From JACPNO01 sp963825405 (GTDB lineage Bacteria > Acidobacteriota > Terriglobia > Bryobacterales > Bryobacteraceae), in NCBI GenBank assembly GCA_963825405.1, contig CAWGTB010000003.1:1178001-1242000 (forward strand): a DNA stretch of 64,000 nt. The letters are read 5' to 3'. The notes under the pieces were generated by a model that saw only the letters and a program-made list of their open reading frames with translations, searched no databases and was not told where the DNA came from. Below, in pieces: positions 17,579 to 26,293 of this stretch (its first letter is position 1; each line of letters opens with the position of its first letter). A program made the translations under genes and the position numbers.

Positions 17579-18087
17579 TGGCGACGCGGCGCGAATTGAT
17601 CCAGCTTACGGCGGGCGCGGTGATTGCAGCCGCGGGTGAGGCCTCGGCACAAAAGGGCGGCCAGTTTTTCACGCCGGAGGAATTTCGCATGGTGGACGAG
17701 CTTTGCGAAATCATTATTCCCGCCGACGAGCATTCGCCGGGCGCGCGCGCCGCGAAAGTGGCGGCTTACATTGACGCGCGGCTGGCTGAAAGCCTGGAAC
17801 CGGAACCGAAAGAGCTCTGGCGGGATGGGCTGAAGCGCGTGGATGCGTTGGCGCGCGAGATGCAAGGGCACGCTTTTCTGGAGGGCGCGCCGGCGGAACG
17901 CATCGCCGTCGTTACGCGCATGGCGGAACACGAAGGTGATCCCAAGACGCCCGCGGAGCTGTTCTTTCGCGAGATCAAAGCGCGCACCGCGCACGCCTAT
18001 TACACGTCGGAGATCGGCATCCATCAGGAAATGGAATACAAGGGCAACACCATCCTGCAGGAATTTGTTGGCTACGAAGTTAAGTAG
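17578..18087 (+). CDS. Gluconate 2-dehydrogenase subunit 3 family protein
   Basis: 169 residues. The N-terminus RRELIQLTAGAVIAAAGEASA is a twin-arginine-like signal (ATRREL) with a hydrophobic core. The mature part has the family pattern FFTPEEFRMVDELCEIIIPA, then DEHSPGARAAKVAAYID. The protein accompanies a GMC dehydrogenase and in other bacteria helps export and assembly of the flavin subunit through Tat. The ATG overlaps the upstream stop by one base. A Tat signal on this small subunit, with none on the large one, fits hitch-hiker export of the pre-folded pair. Confidence 0.9.
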   Translation: MATRRELIQLTAGAVIAAAGEASAQKGGQFFTPEEFRMVDELCEIIIPADEHSPGARAAKVAAYIDARLAESLEPEPKELWRDGLKRVDALAREMQGHAFLEGAPAERIAVVTRMAEHEGDPKTPAELFFREIKARTAHAYYTSEIGIHQEMEYKGNTILQEFVGYEVK

Positions 18088-18461
18088 CTTGGCGAATAGG
18101 GCGAACAAAAGGTAAAGTCCCGTCGCGCGTCCGCCGATCATGTTGGCGTATGCCAATTCCAATCATGAAAGATTCCTCTCGCTTTGGATGTTTTGAGTTT
18201 TTGAGGCAATTCTTCGGATTCTAACGTCTATTAGTCCTGGATCTCGTCCTGGCGCTTTCCGTTGCGTATCCCGTTGGTGATACGGCTACCAAACCGCGAG
18301 TGAGAAAAAGTTGGAGCTGCACACACTATTAGGCAGAAGGACAGCCTTCTGCCGAGAAGTGCTGCTGCCCAAACGGGAGCATGGCTCGCTCTGGGCTCAC
18401 CTATGTCGATCCCTCCAGGCCACCGCGATTTCCCGCCCGACAGCTCTAAAACTCCTGACGA
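18088..18461. other. Intergenic region (374 bases) with one hairpin
   Basis: No convincing gene is seen. A perfect 9-bp stem GGCAGAAGG/CCTTCTGCC with loop ACAG lies at 18332-18353, upstream of the kinase start, with no T-run. It could be an end signal for the dehydrogenase operon or a leader structure of the kinase mRNA. An AT-richer stretch at 18180-18230 may hold the kinase promoter, but no clean -35/-10 pair is evident. Confidence 0.45.
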
Positions 18462-21034
18462 ATGTTCACCGAAGACTCTCCGGGCAGTGCCTGGGGCGCA
18501 GAGGTGGTTCGGCGCCGAAAGCCTCGACCGGCGGAACGCTATGTAGTGGAGCGGATGATCGGGCAGGGCGGCATGGCGGTGGTATACAAGGCCCGTGACG
18601 TAGTGCTCGACCGCGTCGTAGCTCTCAAGTTGCTTCACCCGGACCTTTTACTGGACGGCGTCTCGGAGTTGCGAATGAAGCGAGAACTGGTGCTGGCCAG
18701 CAGAGTCTCTCACCCGCGTGTAGTACGGGTCTATGACTTCGGCGAGATAAACGGAACCAAGTTTATTTCGATGGCTTTCATCGATGGAGAAAACCTCAAA
18801 TCGCTTATTTCGCGTGAAGGCATTATTCCTATCGATCGTGCGATTCACATAGCCACCCAATTGTCAGAGGCGCTGGATGCCGCCCACACGCAGGGGGTGA
18901 TTCATCGGGACTTAAAGCCGCAGAACATCCTTCTGGATGGCGATGGGAACGTCTACATATCGGACTTCGGTCTGGCAAGATCTTCGACCGATTCGAGCGG
19001 GCTTAGCAAGCCGGGAGAATACCCTGGGAGCCCGGCTTATATGTCTCCCGAGCAAGCGCTGGGTTTGCCGGTAGACCACCGAAGCGATCTCTATTCACTG
19101 GGCCTGGTCCTCTACGAGATGGTGTCCGGCAAGCTTCCTTCGTTCGCCACGACGGCCTTATTTTGGCAAGAAAGGTTTCACTGCCGAATCAAGAGTCCCA
19201 GGACACTGAATCCTGCGGTTTCGGAACACTTGGCATCACTCATTCTGCGATGCCTCGAGTTCGACCGCGCCAAGCGATACCAAAACGCATCTGAGATACT
19301 AAGCGAGCTCAAGCCGCAGTCCACTGATACCACGGAGCGAAACCGGACGCATCAGAGTTTCGCATCGACTCTCCAAAGAAGGCATAGGGTTAGCGGTGTT
19401 GGTGCTGGCGAGCCTGGCGATCTTGTCTTCGGGCTCGCCGAGGCTAGAGCCTGGCCGATCCGGTCCCAACCCTGCCGAACCGCAACGACAGCTAAAGAAA
19501 CTGGCCTTCACTCCTTTGCGCGTCAGCGGAAACGTGAGATCTTTATCCGCCTTGGCGGACAGCTTGACGGAAGCGGTCTTTTCAAAAGCCGCCCAATCCG
19601 GAAGACTCAGACTCTATTCCGGGGATGTTAACCCGGCGGGCGTCGATACATTGTTGACCGGATCCGTCAGCGGTCAAGAACAACGAGACCGTTGTCACAA
19701 TGCACTTGACGGACCGCGCAACCGGCGGCGAAATTTGGACCGAGCAGTTTTCAGCCAGTCCTAAGAATCAGGCCCAGTTAGAAGACAGGATTTGGGACGG
19801 CATATCCAAGGCGCTGGGATTGATCACGACTGACGTTCCCGCTACATCCGGGCCGTTGCATGCGACCAACAATCTCGAAGCCTATAAACTTTACATGCAG
19901 GGCAAGCTGATGTTGAGAATGCGCAGAAATCCGTCAGGTGCTCAACAGGCTATTGTGCTATTCCAAGAGGCGCTGAAACACGATCCCGGCTACTTTTATC
20001 CATGGTTGGGACTTGCGGATGCGAATCTGGTTATTTTTACGGAGAGCCAGGAGAGCTCATGGTTCGAAAAAGCCAAGCAGGCCTCCAGGCAGGGGCAGAT
20101 GCTGAGCCCGAAACGACCCGAAGCCCAGATTCAAGTGGCAAAGATTCAGATGGCTACCGGACAGTATGAGGAGGCTATCGGACTGCTTGGCAAGACCATC
20201 CAAATGGACCCGGCTTCCGACGAGGCCTTTAGAGCTTTAGGGCGAGCCCAACTCCTCAGCGGCAATGCGGAACGCGCTATCGCGGCATATCAGAAGGCAA
20301 TTGATCTCGATCCGCGCTCGTGGCTAAATTACAACGCCATGGGTTCGGCGCGTTTTCGCCTGGGCCAAACCGATGACGCCGAGCGTGCGTTCACCAAGGC
20401 GATTGAACTCGAGCCGAAAATCGATGACAACTATACCGATCTGGGCAACACGTACCTTCAATCCGGCAGGTTTCAGCAAGCCATCCGCATTTTTGAAAAG
20501 GCACTGACGTTGGAGGCGGATGCGATCAACTACAGCAACCTGGCAACTGCGCTTTTTTATTTGCAGCAATACCAGTCTTGCGTTCCCATCTTTGAAAAAG
20601 CGGTGCAGTTGTCTCCAAAATCTGAGGAACTTGTAGGAAATCTGGCGGACGGCTATCGTTGGTCGGGCCGGAGCGATGAAGCCATGAAAACCTACTTTGC
20701 GGCGGTCGATCTGAGCTGGCAAACCCTTCGCCGGAATCCAAAGGACGCCGACGCTCGAGGCCGCATGGCGGTGTATTACGCAAAAATGGGGGATTTGGAG
20801 AACGCGCGCTCCTCCATTCGAACCGCACGGGCTGGAGACCCCGGGAACGGATTGCTGCAGTACGAGGAGGCGGTAATCTCGATATTGGCAGGCAATCTTC
20901 CTCAGGCCGAAGAGCAGCTCCGATCGGCATTGAGGAGCGGGTACCCTGTCCAACTCGCGATTCACGACCCGGAGCTAAGGTCGTTGCACCCACGCGCAAA
21001 GTTGTTTGATGTTGCGAGAGGCGGTAAGGAGTAG
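18462..21034 (+). CDS. Receptor-type Ser/Thr protein kinase with TolB-like and TPR extracytoplasmic part, two frameshifts
   Basis: About 857 residues restored. The kinase domain covers residues 27-285: G-loop IGQGGMAVVYKARD (34-46), ATP Lys in VALKLL (56), catalytic loop HRDLKPQN (148-155), DFGLA (168-172) and AYMSPEQAL. The frame moves between 19320 and 19396 into a membrane helix (LAVLVLASLAILSSG), and again near 19677 into VVTMHLTDRATGGEIWTEQF, each fitting one extra base. The latter segment resembles the TolB-like region of acidobacterial kinases and CadC/cyclase-type receptors. About eight TPRs follow (EAYKLYMQGKLML, WLNYNAMGSARFRLGQ). The design suggests an outside TPR sensor driving a cytoplasmic kinase. 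Substrate and ligand unknown. Confidence 0.85.
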
Positions 21035-21036
21035 AG

Positions 21037-23483
21037 TTATTCCGCCAATCGCCTGACTGCCTGCTCGATCACGCGCGTTGCCGCTTCCTCATCCGGTTGC
21101 TGATCGAGATGCAGAGGCGGGCCAAACCGCACGCGCACCGGGCCCGAGCGTGGCCATTCATCGTGCACTGAATAGACCTCAAACATTCCCTGCAAATAAA
21201 CCGGAACCACGGGCACGCGCAGCCGCAAGGCCATCACGCCGATTCCTGGATGGAAGATTTGCAGATTGCCATTGAGCGTGCGGCGGCCTTCGGGATAGAC
21301 CAGCGGACAGTAGCCGTGATCGATTAGCTCGCCGGTGTATTTGAGTGCGCGCCGCACGCCGGACATGCGTTGAGGCAAGGGGTAAGCATTGAACAGCGAG
21401 CAGGCCATGTAGTAAATCCACATGACGCGCAGGCGCTGAGCGAGTGGGAAACCGCGCGGCTCCAGCCATGCGCGGAAATAATCCTGCGACATTGCCGGCG
21501 CCAAGCGAGAGCGCCAGCGCCTGGGCAGAGCCGCAAAAATGGCGGGAGTGTCAAGATCGCTCGCATGGCTGGCGGCGAACAGCACTGGACCGGTGAGGCC
21601 GGCCAGATGTTCGAGGCCGTCCACCTTGAGGTCCGTCAGAATGCGAAACGCCGGTAGCACCGCGGCTTCGAGCGCCGCAAAGCGCAGCGCGCGCACGGGC
21701 CAGGAGCGCGACCAGCGCGGCGGATGCAGGCTCTCAGATTTGCGCGGCTCATCGGCGTGCTGCAGCCAGGCTTTCAGATCGCCCACCGTCGAGACCTGGG
21801 CGAAGCGGTCTTCGTCCAACTCGACGCCGTATTGATTTTCGATTTGCGAGAGCAACTCCACGCGCTCCAAGGAGGAAATGCCGAGGTCTTCGTTCTCGGC
21901 GACGTGGCGGCCGGTCACGCGAGTGAGCAGGTCCTCGATGCCGTTGGCGGCAGCGGGTTTCGCTCCACCAGCAAGGCGCCGTGCCACTTCGCCGCGCTTC
22001 ACTTTCATGGTGGATGACGTACGCGGGAAATCCTCATCGGGCCATACGGACCAGCTACGAATGCGCTGGTGCGCTTCCAATTGCTGATTGGCGGCGGCGA
22101 CCAGCGGCTCGGCATTCGACAGCCGGATTCTCCAGCAGCAGCACGGCGTGCACGACCTCTTCGTCGCCGTTGCGCATGGCGACAACCACGCTGTCCTTCA
22201 CGCCGGGCTGGCGATTGAGCACCGGCTCCACGTCCTGCGGATACACGTTGAGACCTTCGGAGGTGACGATCATCTCCTTCTTGCGGCCCTTGTAATACAG
22301 GCGGCCTTCGGCATCCATCTCGCCGATGTCGCCGGTGTGCAGCCAGCCGTCTTCGATGCGGCCGGCGACAGGGGCGCCCATGTATTCGGTGATCACGCTT
22401 TCGCCGCGCACCAGGATTTCGCCGTCGGGCGCGATACGGACTTCCTGCCCGGCGATGGCTTTGCCGATCGATCCGCGGCGCGCGCTAAACGGATGATTGA
22501 GCGCGACGACTGGGACTGGTCTCGGTGAGTCCATAGCCCTGGATCACCAAAAAACCCAGCCTGCCCCAGAACGCCTCGGTGCCGGCGGCCACTTCCGCGC
22601 CGCCGACGACCAGTGCCCAGAACTTGTATCCCAATGCGCGATGGACCTGACGATAGCGCCACCAGCGTTCGAAAATTCCAGGCACGCCCTTCCAGCGCTG
22701 TTTCGCTTCGGGCAGCGTGAAGCGGCGCTCGATTTCGCCTTGCAGCGATTTGAGAAATCGCGGCACGGCCACCAAGCACGGAGACGCGCTCGCGGTGGAT
22801 GGTGTCCAGGATCGCGCCCGGGTTGAGATCGTGCATGAACACCGCCGCCCCGCCCAGCAGCGGTGGAATGAAAATGCCGAGCGACTGGCCGAACAGATGG
22901 CTGAGCGGCAGCATGTCCAGAATGCGAACGGGTTGGAACGGGCGCGCCAGGCGTTGGTATTTTTGCATCTCACGCTCGATGGGCGTGAGGTTGGCGCAGA
23001 TATTCTTGTGGCGATGCACGACGCCGACCGGATCGCCGGTGGTGCCGGATGTGTAGACGATTTCGACGACGTCAGCGGGGGAGATTGCCGCAGTCGCGAA
23101 ATCCAGCAGCGTCAGGCAGTGCGGCGATCTCGGCGAAAGTAGTCCGCGATGCGCCGGGAAGCGCTTCCTCCATCTCCACGGCAGCGCCCGTGACGATCAG
23201 GCGAGCGTGCACTTCGGCTTGAATGCGGCTGACCAGCGCGAACGAGGAACGGAAATCCACCGGCACCACTTCGACGCCGCGCGCCACCGCACCCCAGAAT
23301 GCCGCCAGCCATTCAGGACGATTCTCGCCCCAGAGCAGCAGCCGCTCGCCTTTTTGAAAACCATTGGTGTCGAGATAATTGCGCGAATGCGCCAATGCGG
23401 GCGTACAAATCGGCATAGGAAAGCTGCCAGGTGCGGAAGCCATTGGAATAGCGCACGGCCTCGCGCTCGCCGAGCGCGCGCAT
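21037..23483 (-). CDS. Acyl/aryl-CoA-synthetase-like adenylation enzyme fused to ACP and PlsC acyltransferase, five frameshifts
   Basis: About 815 residues from an ATG at 23483-23481. Segments read in order: adenylation N-part (MRALGEREAVRYSNGF), shift near 23386, GFQKGERLLLWGENRPEW, shift near 23100, P-loop VYTSGTTGDPVGVVHRHKN, shift near 22777, VPRFLKSLQGEIERRF and GYGLTETSP, shift near 22512, DGWLHTGDIGEMDAEGRLYY and KGRKKEMIVTSEGLNVYP, shift near 22120, then the final adenylation part. An ACP-like domain follows with DLGISSLERVELL (Ser for phosphopantetheine). The PlsC domain has SHASDLDTPA (HxxxxD) and YPEGRRTLNGN. All shifts fit one extra base. The fusion could activate an acyl group, hold it on its own ACP and transfer it to a lipid. 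Substrates unknown. Confidence 0.82.
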
Positions 23484-23513
23484 CACAGGAAGGATGTCGA
23501 GAAGGGTTTGCAG

Positions 23514-24146
23514 TTACTTCTGTTCTTCCTCGCCTTTGCGGCGGAGAGTAGGTACTTTCTTTTTCTGATCGGCGGCCTTTTTCTCGGCGGCCTGCTTGGC
23601 TTCCGCGTCTTTGGGAGCGAGCATGGAATCCCGCTCCTTTTTCTCTTCGGCATTTTTGGCGTCGATGGCAAGGGCGCGCGAGGCCATATCCAACTGGGAA
23701 AGCTCGATCGAATCGCGCGTGGTTTCGATGGCCTGCTTCAGTTGGAAGGAAAAGCGGGCAAAATCGGACGGCTGGCTGGCTTCGATCTTGCCCAGCACGC
23801 CGAGCATTTCCTTCTCGCTTTTGGTGACGGAAGCCAAGGCTTCGGAGATATCGATGCGGTGCTCGAGCGCGTCATCGGCCACGGTGTCGATGGCGTCGAT
23901 AATCTGGTCGTACTCCTCAAGCGCATCGTGCACCAGGGCCGCGCGGCCCTCTTTAGGCTTGGCTAAAACGCTGGTGGCCATGTCCAGGCGCTGCTTGGCA
24001 AGCTGGATATAAAGCTTCATGCGCAGGTTCGGATCCCGCGCAAGGCGAACCTGATCGATTTCGTCAGCGGTGAGAAAATCGCGCTGCGCCAGTGCCGGCG
24101 TTGCCGCCAGCGCGCTTAAACCGATAGCAAGCAACCAGGTTCTCAT
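23514..24146 (-). CDS. Secreted helical protein of unknown function (210 aa)
   Basis: Signal peptide RTWLLAIGLSALAATPALA, then a mature helical protein with many Ala, Glu, Lys and Gln residues. The C-terminus from about residue 165 is strongly charged (NAEEKKERDSMLAPKDAEAK and a Lys-rich end) and likely coiled-coil or disordered. The core ALVHDALEEYDQIIDAIDTV and ARFSFQLKQAIETTRDSI suggests a helical bundle. The start overlaps the stop of the preceding minus-strand gene by 4 bases, and the adenylation-ACP-acyltransferase gene starts about 30 bases downstream, so it belongs to a four-gene minus-strand run. I do not recognise a named family. Confidence 0.7.
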   Translation of the reverse strand: MRTWLLAIGLSALAATPALAQRDFLTADEIDQVRLARDPNLRMKLYIQLAKQRLDMATSVLAKPKEGRAALVHDALEEYDQIIDAIDTVADDALEHRIDISEALASVTKSEKEMLGVLGKIEASQPSDFARFSFQLKQAIETTRDSIELSQLDMASRALAIDAKNAEEKKERDSMLAPKDAEAKQAAEKKAADQKKKVPTLRRKGEEEQK

Positions 24147-24550
24147 TTGCTTTTCTCCATGATGGCATCGAGCAGCGCGTCGTGCACGTGCTGGACGGTG
24201 GCTTTGACCGGCTCGATCATCGGCCGGTCGGCAAAATTCATATCCTCAGCAAAGGATTCCATCCGGCGCAGCAACTCGCTGGTCCGGAGCTCGGCATACT
24301 TGAATGCTTTCGGGCTGCGGCTGGCTTTCTTGCCCGTGCTCTTGAGCGACGCGTCGGCCAGCTCGACCGATGCCTTGACCTCGGCCAGCAGGCCCGCTGT
24401 GTTGGGAAGATCGCCTTTATCGTAGGCATCGCGCGCCAGCTTAAGGGCCTGATCGGCATTGTCCAATGCGAGCTTGGACCGTTTTTCCAGATTCGGCTCC
24501 GCCTGGATGCGCGGCACTTCGGCACGGATCGCGACGCTCAGCGCCAGCAT
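24143..24550 (-). CDS. Probable secreted helical protein (135 aa), coupled to the next gene
   Basis: 135 residues, helical, with LEKRSKLALDNADQALKLAR and LLAEVKASVELADASLKS. The ATG at 24550 leaves a short signal-like start (MLALSVAIRAEVP). Upstream, an ATG just after the TPR gene reads MTSWLCTP in another frame and would complete a normal signal peptide if one base were miscalled, so the N-terminus may be frameshifted. The stop overlaps the next start by 4 bases. The DNADQALKLARDAYDKGD segment resembles a TPR-like hairpin. It probably works with the 210-residue secreted protein encoded next to it. Confidence 0.62.
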   Translation of the reverse strand: MLALSVAIRAEVPRIQAEPNLEKRSKLALDNADQALKLARDAYDKGDLPNTAGLLAEVKASVELADASLKSTGKKASRSPKAFKYAELRTSELLRRMESFAEDMNFADRPMIEPVKATVQHVHDALLDAIMEKSK

Positions 24551-24577
24551 CAGCGGGAGTGCAGAGCCAGGATGTCA

Positions 24578-25793
24578 TCACTTGTTCAGATCCTTGCGGA
24601 GCATGCGCACGCGCTGGCGAGCTTTGAATTCTTCATCGGGATAGTGGCCGTCGCTGGTTGCCAGAAACTTTTCATAGCTTTCGAGCGCGGGCTTCAGCTG
24701 ATGCAATTTGTCGAGGACGATGGCGCGCAGGTAAGAGTTGCCGGGTGTTTCCTGGCCGAGCGCGCGGACGCGATCGAGCGCCGCCAAGGCGCGCGGATAT
24801 TCGTTGGAGAGGGTAAGCGCGCCGGCCAGATCGTTCCACGCTTCTTTCGAATCCGGCTTGATCTGGGTGGCTGCGAAAAACTGCGGAGCAGCGTCGGCAT
24901 AGCGGTGGGCATCGCGCAGAGCGCGCCCGTACATCATGCGCAGACCGTAGTTTCCCAGGTCGGATTTGACTACTTCCAGAAGCAGGGGAATGGCTTTCAG
25001 CGGCTCGTGATTGATCTGATACGCAGTGGCCAGCGCAACGCGGTTGGCGGGCGTGGGCGATTTTTCGACGGATTGTCTCCAGCAGCGGGATGGCCTCACT
25101 GTAGCGCTGCGCTTCGAGCAACAATTCGCCCCTGCGTTCCTGCGCCGCAACGTCGGCGGGGAATTTTTCGTAAATGGCGATGGCTTCGGCAGGCTGGCCT
25201 TGCTTTTCGTAAAGCGCGGCCAGCTCCAGCATGGCGTCGTTGAAAGCGGGATTCAATTGCGCGGCGGCGCGATAGTGTTCGGCGGCGTCCGGCAGGCGAT
25301 TCTGCCGCGCCAGAGCCCGCGCCAATCCCAACTCGGCGGCCGCGGCTTTGGGATCGATGGCCAGCGCGGCGCGAAAGTGCGGCTCAGCCTGCGCCGCATC
25401 GCCCGTAGCCGCGAGCGCTTCCGCCAGGTAAAACTGCGGACGGTACACCTTGGGTTTTGCGGTGACAGCGGCGTTGAGATAAGGCGCGGCTTCGGCCGCT
25501 TGCTTGTTGGACAGCAGCAGCATGCCAAGGTTCAGCTCTGCTTCGTACAGGCCCGGTTTCAGCTCGAGTGTTTTGCGGTATTCGGGAATGGCCAGCGCCG
25601 GCTTGTCGGCCAGGCTGTAGCAAAGCGCGAGGTTGAAATGCGCTGTGTAATCTTTGGGATCGGCCGCGATGGCCTGGCCGAATAGCTGCGCGGCTTGGTC
25701 GTATTGCTTGCGATCCAGCGCTTTCAGGCCATCGGCCTGATAGTCGGTCTGGAACAGGAAGAGTGCGGCTAAAAGCGTGGCGGCGTGCCACAT
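24578..25793 (-). CDS. Secreted tetratricopeptide repeat protein, one frameshift
   Basis: About 404 residues. A signal-like start (WHAATLLAALFLFQ) is followed by at least eight TPRs, e.g. GLKALDRKQYDQAAQLFGQA, AHFNLALCYSLADKPALAI, EAELNLGMLLLSNKQAAEAA and AELGLARALARQNRLPDAAE. Near 25075 the frame moves by one extra base: after RYSEAIPLLET the sense continues as VEKSPTPANRVALATAYQIN and further TPRs to EFKARQRVRMLRKDLNK. TPRs are protein-binding scaffolds. As the first gene of the minus-strand run ending in the acyltransferase fusion, it may organise an envelope complex. Partner unknown. Confidence 0.78.
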
Positions 25794-25830
25794 GGCTTTA
25801 TTGTACCTGTGGGGCTGGGGCTAGCGCTGG

Positions 25831-26271
25831 TTAGCCGGAGTGATCGACTACTCCCTCTCCGATAACAATTGTGACCATGTTCGGCGGCCGAAACGTGCAC
25901 TGGCTGGCACAGGGAAGGTTACACAAGCCTTCGATCTTGAAGTCGTACACGATGATCGCGGTCTTGGCGGAACTGGGTTGGAATCGCCATTTCTTGGAGT
26001 TGGCGATGCAATCCGCGATCAGGCTTTTCGCCCCGGAGAGAGCTTGAGACGACACGATTCGCCCGTCTTCGCCCAGCGTCACTCGCACCACTACGACTCC
26101 CTGCACGTGGGTCAGGCGAGCAGCAAGCGGATACAAGAGGTTTTCGAAATAGAAGGGTTTGATCTGTTCGTCAAGGATGGTTACATCTTGTTGTCCGGAA
26201 ACGAGCCAGCCAGCGAGACAACAAGTCGCAATTAATGTGATCAACTTTTGCCCTGTGGCGGCATACCGCAT
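25831..26271 (-). CDS. TonB C-terminal-domain-like secreted protein
   Basis: 146 residues from ATG 26271 (MRYAATGQKL); an in-frame ATG 15 bases upstream is possible. The hydrophobic segment LITLIATCCLAGWLVSG is a signal or anchor. The rest resembles a TonB C-terminal fold: FYFENLLYPLAARLTHVQGV, VVVRVTLGEDGRIVSSQALS, CIANSKKWRFQPSS. In acidobacteria such single-domain proteins are abundant and often act apart from true TonB transport. The Cys residues in the second half (GLCNLPCASQCTF) are unusual and may form disulfides. It is upstream of the TPR run on the same strand, with a 37-base gap. Confidence 0.75.
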   Translation of the reverse strand: MRYAATGQKLITLIATCCLAGWLVSGQQDVTILDEQIKPFYFENLLYPLAARLTHVQGVVVVRVTLGEDGRIVSSQALSGAKSLIADCIANSKKWRFQPSSAKTAIIVYDFKIEGLCNLPCASQCTFRPPNMVTIVIGEGVVDHSG

Positions 26272-26293
26272 GGCGGTATTGTACACCTGTTCT

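Noticed and set aside
24182..25243. 353-codon frame opposite the helical and TPR genes
   Set aside because: Antisense to three co-oriented genes; no ribosome-binding site and biased composition.
25831..26271. True TonB energy transducer
   Set aside because: Only the C-terminal-type domain is visible, the chain is too short to span the periplasm and no ExbB/ExbD genes are near.
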